This document shows positions 7,788 through 15,810 of a DNA stretch of 64,000 nt, piece after piece. Source of the stretch: JBDTNL01 sp039933785 (GTDB taxonomy: Bacteria; Acidobacteriota; Thermoanaerobaculia; Multivoradales; JAGPDF01). Numbering within the stretch: the first letter of the stretch is position 1; the number at the start of each line of letters is the position of its first letter. The notes under the pieces are model-generated. The model worked only from the letters and a program-made list of their open reading frames with translations, did not search any database and was not told where the DNA came from. The stretch spans positions 1 to 64,000 of the forward strand of contig JBDTNL010000009.1 in the NCBI GenBank assembly GCA_039933785.1, read 5' to 3'. Position numbers and translations under genes: made by a program.

Positions 7788-9563
7788 TCATGGCCGGAGC
7801 TCGACGGCGTAGATTTGGAGGTCGACCGCGGCGGGCAACGAAGCGTCGCGCACGAGCTCCAGGGCGCGCACCGGCGCCGAAGTTGGCAGGCTCCACTGCG
7901 CCCGGTAGCTCTGGCCGAAGAAGGGCGCCGGGTCGGATGCAATCCATGACACCCATGCCGGCGGCGCCGTTGCGCCCAACGCCTTGAGATCGGGCCGCTC
8001 GGCAGCCCATTCACCCGTGTGCTCGCCGGAACGCACGCTGAGATCTCGGTGTGACCCGTCGGCGAATTCGACCTGGATCGCGGCAACCACGCTGCCGGCC
8101 GGCAATGTTGCCGCGTTGAGCAGAGTGCTCTCGAGTCGCAAGGTGGCGGCGGTCGCTCCGGGCTCGACCTCAGCCGCCCACTGCGGATGCGCGGCGTCGA
8201 GAAGTACGATGCCGCCCTCACCGGTCGTCAAATCTCTTGGTGCCCCCAGGTTCGGAATCAGGAAGACGGACGCGGCGAGCAGCAGCGGGCTCCATGCGAC
8301 GATGCGAGAAGCGGCTCGGCTGCGACTCAACGCCAGAGCCGCGACTAGGAAGAGGAGCGGAATTTCCGGGTGGTGAACGAGTCCTAGCTCCGCGACTGCC
8401 TGGGCGAGCGCGTCGTGACGAAGCCAAGGGTAGGTGGCGAGCGCGGCGGTGAGGACCAGTAGGGCGCTGCTCCAGGCAAGCTGCCAGCGCGCCACGACTC
8501 CTGCCCAATCGATTCGAGACCCCTCTCGCGGAATCACCAGCGAAGCCAAAGCGAGGGGAGCGACGAGTGCGACCGATCCGCCGATGGCATGCGCGGCGGC
8601 GCCGGCGAGAAGCGCGGCGGCGATGGCGAGAGGCCGCAGTCCGATCAACGCGACAACCAGACTGGGGACGATGGCCGCGCCGAGGGTCAGGAGCGCGGAC
8701 ATCGACGCGAAAGTCTGAGGAGGCGCCATCGCGAGGGCCGCCGCAAGCCCCGTGACCCCGAGGCCGATCGAGACGGACGGGCCGAGCCTGCCGCGCGTCT
8801 CGTGGGCTGACAGCGCTGCCCCGCAGAGCGCGGCGATCAGGCCGGAGCGCCAATCCCACGCCAGAGGTGCGACGAGCACCGCGAGCGCGACGCCTCGTTG
8901 CCACAGTGGGTGCGACGCTTCGGCGAGCCACATTCCCGCCGCCAAAGCCACCAGCGCGAGCACGACCGCCACGTTGAACCCCGGCTCCAGAGAGGCCGCG
9001 ACGAGCCCGGCAATCAAGGCCCGGACTCCGAATCGCCGGGCGAGCAGGCTCGTCGCAATCGCGCCGGCGGCGGGCAGTGCGAAGAGGGCCACCAGCGTCC
9101 GCGCATCCATCGGGGACAAGATCAGCGGTGAACGAAGCAGAAATTGAGCGCCGAGAAAGAACGGCACCGTGGTTTCAGGGCCGAGCTCCTTGGCGTCGCC
9201 GCCAATGCCTCGCCAGCGCAAGAACGCGGCCAAGGCCAACGTCGCGACCAAGAGCCCGGTGACCACCGCGGCGCGCGCGGGTCCGGGCGGCAGGATCCAG
9301 GCCGCGGTCACGATCAATGCCGCGGCACCGGCGATCGCCCGAGGCTCCGGCGCCAGAGCGGCGGCCGCGCCGAGAGCACCGGCGGCCACGCGGGCGAGGA
9401 ACAGGCCCTCGGCGCGGCCATCTCCCGGCGGGCCGAACGCGGCATGGGATGCCATTGCCGCCGAGGCGGTCAGAGGCAGCAGAATTCGCGCCGCCGTCTC
9501 GAGCGCCGCGGAGCCGCTGCGGTCGAATGGCGCAAGGGAAGAACGCATGGTTGCAGGCCGCAT
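7788..9563 (-). CDS. Large polytopic membrane protein of unknown function
   Basis: A 591-residue alanine/leucine-rich protein with about 12-14 hydrophobic segments through residue 450, then a soluble C-terminal region of about 130 residues. That region ends in a beta-rich segment containing VRALELVRDASLPAAVDLQIYAVE. It heads the minus-strand glycan operon and is followed ten bases later by a GT-C-like protein that also has a C-terminal soluble domain. The two may be functionally paired. I see no named motif. An alternative ATG lies five codons downstream at 9548. The start is divergent from serS with 59 bases between, so the promoters of both directions must lie there. A lipid-linked sugar transferase or a polymer-handling membrane protein are guesses. 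Confidence 0.7.
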   Translation of the reverse strand: MRPATMRSSLAPFDRSGSAALETAARILLPLTASAAMASHAAFGPPGDGRAEGLFLARVAAGALGAAAALAPEPRAIAGAAALIVTAAWILPPGPARAAVVTGLLVATLALAAFLRWRGIGGDAKELGPETTVPFFLGAQFLLRSPLILSPMDARTLVALFALPAAGAIATSLLARRFGVRALIAGLVAASLEPGFNVAVVLALVALAAGMWLAEASHPLWQRGVALAVLVAPLAWDWRSGLIAALCGAALSAHETRGRLGPSVSIGLGVTGLAAALAMAPPQTFASMSALLTLGAAIVPSLVVALIGLRPLAIAAALLAGAAAHAIGGSVALVAPLALASLVIPREGSRIDWAGVVARWQLAWSSALLVLTAALATYPWLRHDALAQAVAELGLVHHPEIPLLFLVAALALSRSRAASRIVAWSPLLLAASVFLIPNLGAPRDLTTGEGGIVLLDAAHPQWAAEVEPGATAATLRLESTLLNAATLPAGSVVAAIQVEFADGSHRDLSVRSGEHTGEWAAERPDLKALGATAPPAWVSWIASDPAPFFGQSYRAQWSLPTSAPVRALELVRDASLPAAVDLQIYAVELRP

Positions 9564-9622
9564 CTTATCGTCTGGCTTTGTTTACGGACCTCGCGGATAC
9601 GGCGCTGATAAACTGCCGCATC

Positions 9623-10906
9623 ATGTTGTCGCGGGATCTTCTTCGAGAGCACCCCGAGCGCGTTCAGAGCGCTTTCGAGCACCGCGGCGGCGGCCTCGAT
9701 CTGCTCGTCGACTGGCAGCGCCTGGATGGCGAACGCCGCCGCCTGCTAGTCGAGGTCGAGGACCTCAAGCGCCGGCGCAACGAAGCCAGCAAGGCTATCG
9801 GGGCGTTGAAGTCGAAGGGTGTCGACGCCGCTGCCGAAATGGAGGCCGTCGGACGCCTCAAGGCCGGCATCGAAGATGACGAGGCTGCCGTGGCGGCGGT
9901 CGAGCGCGATCTCGCCGTGGTCGAGCTTCGGCTGCCCAACCTGCCGCACGAGAGCGTGCCGGTCGGGCGCGACGCCGAAGCGAATCGCGTCGAGAGAACC
10001 GTCGGCGACCCGCCGAAGTTCGCCTTCGAGCCCAAGGCCCATTGGGACCTCGGCCCGGCGCTCGGCATCCTCGATTTCGAGCGCGGCGCCAAGCTCGCCG
10101 GGGCGCGTTTCACTGCGTCCTTCGGTGCTGGAGCGCAGCTCGAGCGCGCACTCATCTCGTTCATGCTTGACCTGCACACGCGCCAGCACGGCTACACCGA
10201 GGTGCTGCCGCCGTTCTTGGTCAACTCCGCCGCGCTGACCGGCACCGGACAGCTCCCCAAGTTCGCCGAGGACCTGTTCCGCATTGCCGACCGCGACTTG
10301 TGGCTCATCCCGACGGCCGAGGTGCCGCTCACCAACCTGCATGCCGGCGAGTTGCTCGAGGAGAGCGCGCTGCCGGTGCGCTACACCGCGCACACGCCGT
10401 GTTTCCGCGCCGAGGCCGGCAGCTACGGCAAGGACGTACGCGGTCTCATCCGCCAGCATCAGTTCAACAAGGTCGAGCTCGTGCAGCTGACGTCTCAAGA
10501 GACCAGCTATCAAGCGCTGGAAGAGCTCACCGGCCACGCCGAGAAGATCCTCCAGGCCCTGGCGCTGCCTTACCGCGTGCTCTGCCTCTCGACCGGGGAC
10601 ATGGGTTTCTCCGCCGCCAAGACCTACGACCTCGAGGTCTGGCTGCCGGGCCAGAACGCGTACCGCGAAATCTCGAGCTGCAGCAATTGTGAGGACTTCC
10701 AGGCCCGCCGCGCCGACTTGCGCTATCGCCCGTCCGGCGGCGGCAAGCCCAAGCTCGTGCACACGCTGAACGGTTCAGGGCTCGCGGTCGGTCGGACGCT
10801 GATCGCGATTCTCGAGAACTACCAGCAGGCCGACGGCACGGTCGTGGTCCCCGAAGCGCTGCGCCCTTACATGGGTGGGTTGGAACGAATCAGTACTCGT
10901 ACCTGA
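9623..10906 (+). CDS. serS: Seryl-tRNA synthetase
   Basis: A 427-residue class II aminoacyl-tRNA synthetase that charges tRNA-Ser with serine. I start it at the ATG at 9623, because upstream in-frame sequence is arginine/proline-rich noise and MLSRDLLREHPERVQ is the usual SerRS N-terminus. Residues 30-100 form the long antiparallel coiled coil that grips the tRNA-Ser variable arm (LVEVEDLKRRRNEASK). The class II motifs follow: LIPTAEVPLTNLH, the motif 2 arginine region CFRAEAGSYGKDVRGLIRQHQFNKVE, EISSCSNCEDFQARR, and motif 3 LNGSGLAVGRTLIAILENYQ. Length matches bacterial SerRS. A tRNA-Ser gene lies about 5 kb downstream. Confidence 0.98.
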   Translation: MLSRDLLREHPERVQSAFEHRGGGLDLLVDWQRLDGERRRLLVEVEDLKRRRNEASKAIGALKSKGVDAAAEMEAVGRLKAGIEDDEAAVAAVERDLAVVELRLPNLPHESVPVGRDAEANRVERTVGDPPKFAFEPKAHWDLGPALGILDFERGAKLAGARFTASFGAGAQLERALISFMLDLHTRQHGYTEVLPPFLVNSAALTGTGQLPKFAEDLFRIADRDLWLIPTAEVPLTNLHAGELLEESALPVRYTAHTPCFRAEAGSYGKDVRGLIRQHQFNKVELVQLTSQETSYQALEELTGHAEKILQALALPYRVLCLSTGDMGFSAAKTYDLEVWLPGQNAYREISSCSNCEDFQARRADLRYRPSGGGKPKLVHTLNGSGLAVGRTLIAILENYQQADGTVVVPEALRPYMGGLERISTRT

Positions 10907-10945
10907 GAACTCCGCGGCGCCAGTCGCACTCCTGGGAGGAACCAA

Positions 10946-13900
10946 GTGCACGAAGGTAGTGTTCTCGATCGGTCGAGGGTTCGTCGACGCGTCGCGGTTG
11001 CAAGTGCATGCACGCTTCTCTTTGGGCTGGCGCTGCCCGCCAAGTCCGACTCGCTGCCAGAGCTCCTGGCTGACCTAAACGCCACCGTGGATAGCGCGCC
11101 CGAAGGCGGGGCGCCGCGCGCGGATTTCGCCCCTGTCGGAAAGCGCCTGGTGTTCGGAGCGTCTGCCTTGGGGTTATTTGTTCGGCCGTGGGTGACCGAT
11201 GGTACGGCGCAGGGCACTCGTCCCTTGGTTGACGTCGAGGGAGATTGCTGCAATGTGCTGGGCAGCGCGAAAGGCGTGGCGTTCTTTCTGGGAGGCAGCG
11301 ACAGCGATACCTACTTTCTGGCCAGGCTCTGGCGCTCCGACGGGACACGCGAGGGAACATTTCGCGTGGGCGCGGGAATGGACTACTTCGGCGACGCCCC
11401 CGGACAGTATGCGCTGACGCCCAAGGGGATCGTTTTCAGTGGATGCATTGCGAATCGCTGTGGGGTCATTCTTAGCGACGGTACGCTGGCCGGAACTCGT
11501 CAACTCACACCCGACTACCCGGCGGAGGGATTTGCCCTTTCCGGTCAACGCCTTTTCTACGTGACATCGCAGCTCGAAGTCATCGCCTACGACCTTGGCA
11601 CTGGGAAGTCCGAGACGCTGCCGGTGCAGATTGCACCAAACATGCACCCCTTGGTGGTTGGCGGGCGAGTCTTCTTGCTCGCGGCGCCCCAGGGGCAGGC
11701 TGTTTGGTCGAGCGACGGAACGGCTGCTGGTACTCACCGGATTGCGGCGGCCCTTGGAATTCTCGACTACTGGACCGGGATAGTGGCCTACGGCAACGGC
11801 GTGGCCTTCGTGGGGTCCAATCGCCCGCAAACGAATCAGCTTTGGTTCAGCGACGGCACCGAGACTGGGTCGTTCCCTTTGGGTATTCCCTGGTCGTGGG
11901 AATCGCAGCCACCCTTGAAGCCGGCAGCCCTAGGAGACCGAGTGGTGCTCGCCGCGAGCGCAGATTCAGGACCAGTTCGTCTGTGGGTTGGGCAGGGCAA
12001 GAAGGCGCCATCGCCGATCACCGCGGGATGTCCTGGAGGTTGTGGCACGCCGGTCGATCAGACTTTTGTACGGGTGGGGAACAGGCTCGTTTTCGTGGCC
12101 AACGACGGCCTCTCCGGAAGTGAGATCTGGTCCACGGACGGCACTCCCGCCGGGACCCGTCGCCTCGCCGACATCTGCCACGGTGCCTGCAGCTCTGGGA
12201 TCACGAACCTCCGCGGAGCCTTGGGTCTTGCTCTCTTCGTTGCCCGGTCGTCGAATCAGCAGGGCGATGAATTGTGGGCCAGCGACGGCACGCCCGCAGG
12301 CACGCGAAGGATCAGCCAATTCGCCGCAGGGACCCCATTCGAGATCGATGTCAACGGCGACGTGAACCTCGCGGGCGAAATCTCGAACGGAGCGTTCACG
12401 TTCCTTGCCCAGGACCTACAGAAGCGCGTGCAGGTGTGGTCGACGACCGGAACTCTTGCCTCGACTCGGCAAGTGGCGCTGCTCGATTCCAACGGCGGCA
12501 GTTCGGCCCCAAGCGACATGAGCGCCTTGGCGACCGGGGTCGTATTCTCGGCTTGCGGTGGAGATCGGGTTCGCATCTTTCGCAGCGATGGCGCGACGGC
12601 GGGCACCTCGGTCCTGGCTGACCCCGATCCGCCACTCCCTTGCGGGGCGGTGCCGAACCCTCCCGGGCTGAGCACCGCGGCATCGGGAGCCCAAGTATTC
12701 TTCCTCCGGGCCGAGACTTCGAGCACCGCTCTCTGGCGGGTTGGCGCGGATGGTAGTGGCCTGACGAAACTCGCGACCTTTGACGGCTCCCAGGCCGGGC
12801 CGCTGGTCCCCTATTCGGGAGGTGTCGCGTTACTAACCCGTCTTCCCGCGCCGGATGAGCTGTGGACTAGCGACGGGACGCTGGCCGGCACCCACGGCGT
12901 CATTCTGCCGAGCAATCAGAATTATTTTTCCGGGCTCCACACGGCGCTCGGAAGATTCTTCTTCAGCAGTCAACCGAGCGGGCCTGGTGAGCTGAGGCTG
13001 TGGGTCAGCGACGGCACGCAAGATGGCACAGTGGAAATCGGCAGCGTCGGACTTAATTCGGAGCTCGTATCGCTCGGCGGTAAGGCGTATTTTCTGAGCG
13101 GCACCGGGCTCTGGTCTACCGATGGCACGGCCTCGGGAACGGGGCCCGTGGGCGAGGATGCCAACGAGTTTTCCAACGAATCCGGATTGGTTGCGATGGG
13201 CGGCAGCTTGTATTTCCTGACGGTGGATTGGAACAGCGCGGGCCGCATCTCCCGCTCCGACGGCACGGCGCTCGGCACGACGCCGATCGCGGACCTGCCC
13301 CGATACTTCGATCCGACCCAGCAAACGCCGGTCTACAAACTCATTGCGACGACATCCAGACTGTTCTTTGTGTGGATTGATTCGCAGCACGGCAAGGAGC
13401 TCTGGACCAGCGACGGTACCGCTGCCGGATCACGTCTCGTGGTTGATCTCGACGCCGGACCCGACTCATCCTCGCCTACGGAGCTCACACCCGCCGATGA
13501 CCAGCTGTACTTCACGGCGACGGATGGCTTGCACGGGGCCGAGCTTTTCCGCACGGACGGGACGGCTCAAGGCACGCAACTCGTGCGTGACATCGCGCCG
13601 GGCTTGATTGACGCGAGCCCCGAACAACTCACCGTGTCCGGCGACAAGCTGTTTTTCAGCGCCGACGATGCGCTGCATGGGCGTGAACCCTGGGCGCTCT
13701 CGTTTTCGCAGCCTCGGATCTGCGCGGCAAGCGATACCCGACTTTGCCTATTTGGTGGTCGCTACGCGGTCGAGGCCAGTTGGCGGGACTTCACCGGTGG
13801 TTCCGGTGTGGGGCACACGCACTCGTTCACCAGCGACACCGGGGCCTTCTGGTTCTTCGACCCCAACAACATCGAAGTCGTCCTCAAGGTCCTGGACGGG

Positions 13901-14473
13901 ACCGCGCTCAATAGCCATCGGTGGGTGTTCTATGGCGCCCTGTCGAACGTCGAATACGCGCTGACCATTACCGATGTCCTGACGGGCGATGCGGTTCGGT
14001 ACGTCAATCCTCCGGGCAATTTGGCGAGCGTGGGCGACACGGTGGCTTTCGGTTCGGGTGGCGCGAGGGCGGGTGTGCATCGCGCCGAGCCGGCGTTCAC
14101 GCCGGCAGGGATTCGGGGGGCAGTTTCGTCACCCTCCTCCTGCGTTCCGGGAGGCACTCGCCTATGCCTGCAAGGCGGGCGCTTCGCGGTCGACGCTTCA
14201 TGGAAGGACTTCGCTGGCCACACCGGCAGCGGTCAAACGGTGCCGGTGACGGCGGATACGGGTGCGTTCTGGTTCTTCGCGTCGAGCAATCTCGAGCTCA
14301 TCGTGAAGGTGCTCGATGGAACGACGCTGAACGGCAAGTACTGGGTCTTCTTTGGTGCGTTGTCGAACGTCGACTATACGGTCACCGTGACCGACACTGC
14401 CACCGGCGCGCAGCGCATCTACCACAACCCTGCGGGGCGCCAGGCCAGCGTGGCCGACACGGCGGCGTTCTAG
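10946..14473 (+). CDS. Secreted ELWxxDGT-repeat protein with two tandem C-terminal FWFF modules
   Basis: A 1175-residue protein. The GTG start at 10946 sits six bases after GGAGGA. An export signal follows (VAVASACTLLFGLALPAKS). Roughly fourteen repeats of the ELWxxDGTxxGT type run through residues 50-910 (for example EIWSTDGTPAGT, ELWTSDGTAAGS), predicting a large extracellular beta-propeller-like array. The last 260 residues are two copies of a roughly 110-residue module. Each has TRLCL.GGR(Y/F)AV(E/D)(A)SW, DTGAFWFF, VKVLDGT.LN, WVF.GALSNV and a closing DTAAF/DTVAF. Such modules are common at the ends of acidobacterial secreted proteins. Cell-surface display or adhesion is possible, but no activity can be assigned. 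A second ELWxxDGT protein lies at 54948. Confidence 0.85.
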   Translation: MHEGSVLDRSRVRRRVAVASACTLLFGLALPAKSDSLPELLADLNATVDSAPEGGAPRADFAPVGKRLVFGASALGLFVRPWVTDGTAQGTRPLVDVEGDCCNVLGSAKGVAFFLGGSDSDTYFLARLWRSDGTREGTFRVGAGMDYFGDAPGQYALTPKGIVFSGCIANRCGVILSDGTLAGTRQLTPDYPAEGFALSGQRLFYVTSQLEVIAYDLGTGKSETLPVQIAPNMHPLVVGGRVFLLAAPQGQAVWSSDGTAAGTHRIAAALGILDYWTGIVAYGNGVAFVGSNRPQTNQLWFSDGTETGSFPLGIPWSWESQPPLKPAALGDRVVLAASADSGPVRLWVGQGKKAPSPITAGCPGGCGTPVDQTFVRVGNRLVFVANDGLSGSEIWSTDGTPAGTRRLADICHGACSSGITNLRGALGLALFVARSSNQQGDELWASDGTPAGTRRISQFAAGTPFEIDVNGDVNLAGEISNGAFTFLAQDLQKRVQVWSTTGTLASTRQVALLDSNGGSSAPSDMSALATGVVFSACGGDRVRIFRSDGATAGTSVLADPDPPLPCGAVPNPPGLSTAASGAQVFFLRAETSSTALWRVGADGSGLTKLATFDGSQAGPLVPYSGGVALLTRLPAPDELWTSDGTLAGTHGVILPSNQNYFSGLHTALGRFFFSSQPSGPGELRLWVSDGTQDGTVEIGSVGLNSELVSLGGKAYFLSGTGLWSTDGTASGTGPVGEDANEFSNESGLVAMGGSLYFLTVDWNSAGRISRSDGTALGTTPIADLPRYFDPTQQTPVYKLIATTSRLFFVWIDSQHGKELWTSDGTAAGSRLVVDLDAGPDSSSPTELTPADDQLYFTATDGLHGAELFRTDGTAQGTQLVRDIAPGLIDASPEQLTVSGDKLFFSADDALHGREPWALSFSQPRICAASDTRLCLFGGRYAVEASWRDFTGGSGVGHTHSFTSDTGAFWFFDPNNIEVVLKVLDGTALNSHRWVFYGALSNVEYALTITDVLTGDAVRYVNPPGNLASVGDTVAFGSGGARAGVHRAEPAFTPAGIRGAVSSPSSCVPGGTRLCLQGGRFAVDASWKDFAGHTGSGQTVPVTADTGAFWFFASSNLELIVKVLDGTTLNGKYWVFFGALSNVDYTVTVTDTATGAQRIYHNPAGRQASVADTAAF

Positions 14474-14492
14474 GCCGCGTCGTCGGACCTGC

Positions 14493-14498
14493 TACAGT
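14493..14498 (+). promoter_or_regulatory. Possible -10 element for the M43 protease gene
   Basis: TACAGT, 40 bases before the ATG, in the 65-base gap after the repeat-protein stop. No convincing -35 box is visible at the expected distance, so this is a weak call based on one hexamer. Confidence 0.25.
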
Positions 14499-14538
14499 CT
14501 CCGCCCAGGAATTCCAACCCCCCAAGGGAGGTCGCACC

Positions 14539-15507
14539 ATGCGTCAAACCACTGCGTTCTTGTTGGGCACGATGCTGGTCGCCACGGCAGCCGTCGCCCA
14601 AGTGCCTCATCCACGTTACTCGGCCCTCGCTCCCGCCGATGCCCGGCTCGAGGACGACGAGGCTCGGGTCGCCGAAGCCGCGCCGGACATCGCCTTCTAC
14701 GGTGAAAACGGCTCGATCGAGCTCGGCCACCGCTGCGGCACCGACGCGCTGTCGGCGGAGCAGATGGCTGACGTCGATCGTCAGATCGCGCCGATCCTGG
14801 CCGCCCAGCGGGCGATCGATCCCGCGGCCGCGCCGGTGAATACCATCGAGATCGCGCTCTGGAACGTGTTCCTGGGCTCCAAGGGGAAGCTCACCTCTCC
14901 GCAGCTGGTGAAGGCGCTTCAGGTGCTCAACAGCTCCTACGCCGGCGCCGGCATCGTCTTCAAGTACAAGGGCAACCGGTACACGCTGATCGACGCGGCC
15001 CAGCTTCCCGCGGCGTACAACCTGGTGAAGGGCAGTGCGGCGGAGAAGTCGTTGAAGATTCAGTTCCGCGCCGATCCCAAGAAGTATCTCAACATTTACA
15101 CCGCGAACCTTAAGGGCAATCTCCTGGGATGGGCGACGTTCCCGCAAGACGTGAGGACCAAGGCGAGCTATGACGGCGTCGTCTTGCTCTTCAGCTCATT
15201 TCCCCAGGGTTCTGCCGTCCCCTACAACCTGGGCGACACGGCCGTGCACGAGGTCGGACACTGGCTCGGCCTGTACCACACGTTCCAGGGTGGCTGCGCC
15301 AACCCTGGAGACCAGGTGGGCGACACCCCGGCGGAGCAGTCCCCGGCTTTCGGGTGCCCGGTCGGCCGCAACACATGCCCCGCTGCGGGTCTCGATCCGA
15401 TCAAGAACTTCATGGACTACACCGATGACCCCTGCATGAATACGTTCACGGCCGGACAGCGCGCCCGCATGAAGGCGCAGGTCATCGCGTTCCGCCCCGG
15501 GATCTGA
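14539..15507 (+). CDS. Secreted M43-type (pappalysin-like) zinc metalloprotease
   Basis: A 322-residue exported protease. The start at 14539 follows a GGGAGGT ribosome site and gives a clean signal peptide (TAFLLGTMLVATAAVAQ). An RCGTD motif near residue 65 is typical of the M43 propeptide, where the cysteine can block the zinc. The catalytic site is HEVGHWLGLYH at residues 237-247, the extended HExxHxxGxxH zinc motif. It is followed by cysteine-containing loops (GGCANPGDQVGDTP) and a Met-turn in KNFMDYTDDPCMNTFT. All catalytic residues are present, so it is likely active outside the cytoplasm. It directly follows the large secreted repeat protein and may process it, but that is speculation. 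Confidence 0.92.
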   Translation: MRQTTAFLLGTMLVATAAVAQVPHPRYSALAPADARLEDDEARVAEAAPDIAFYGENGSIELGHRCGTDALSAEQMADVDRQIAPILAAQRAIDPAAAPVNTIEIALWNVFLGSKGKLTSPQLVKALQVLNSSYAGAGIVFKYKGNRYTLIDAAQLPAAYNLVKGSAAEKSLKIQFRADPKKYLNIYTANLKGNLLGWATFPQDVRTKASYDGVVLLFSSFPQGSAVPYNLGDTAVHEVGHWLGLYHTFQGGCANPGDQVGDTPAEQSPAFGCPVGRNTCPAAGLDPIKNFMDYTDDPCMNTFTAGQRARMKAQVIAFRPGI

Positions 15508-15521
15508 TTTCTCGACCGCAA

Positions 15522-15575
15522 GGCGGTGAATCGCCCGGCGCCCAGAGCGCCCGCTCGATTCACCGCCGCGGTTTT
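15522..15575 (+). terminator. Long hairpin, probable terminator after the metalloprotease gene
   Basis: A perfect 12-bp stem (GGCGGTGAATCG at 15522-15533 with its complement at 15556-15567) encloses a 22-base GC-rich loop. A short T run (15571-15574) follows. It begins 14 bases after the metalloprotease stop codon and precedes the tRNA-Ser gene. The T run is short, so termination may be partial. Confidence 0.55.
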
Positions 15576-15643
15576 CACTTCGGCGAGGAGCGAGCGCCCG
15601 CTCGGATCCCAGGTTTCTTCTCCAACACAGATGAGCACTCGCA

Positions 15644-15733
15644 GGAGGGGTGGCCGAGCGGTTTAAGGCAGCGGTCTTGAAAACCGCCGAACCTGAAAGG
15701 GTTCCGTGGGTTCGAATCCCACCCCCTCCGCCA
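15644..15733 (+). tRNA. tRNA-Ser (anticodon UGA), CCA encoded
   Basis: A 90-base cloverleaf read by eye. The acceptor stem GGAGGGG pairs with CCCCTCC. The anticodon stem is GCGGT/ACCGC around the loop CTTGAAA with anticodon TGA at 15678-15680. A long class II variable arm follows, then the T-loop GGTTCGAATCC, discriminator G and genomic CCA. The long variable arm and G73 are serine identity features, and the anticodon reads UCA-type serine codons. It is followed by the DNA repair fusion gene with a 77-base gap. Confidence 0.97.
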
Positions 15734-15810
15734 GTCACCGGGGGACCTCAGCTAAGGAGTACCTCATCGAGGTCTGGAGTCCGGTTCCGTGGGACGATTT
15801 CGATCCGGTC

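Noticed and set aside
15706..15810. Earlier start for the ATL-AlkD gene
   Set aside because: It would begin within the tRNA-Ser gene, and the residues before 15811 are not ATL-like.
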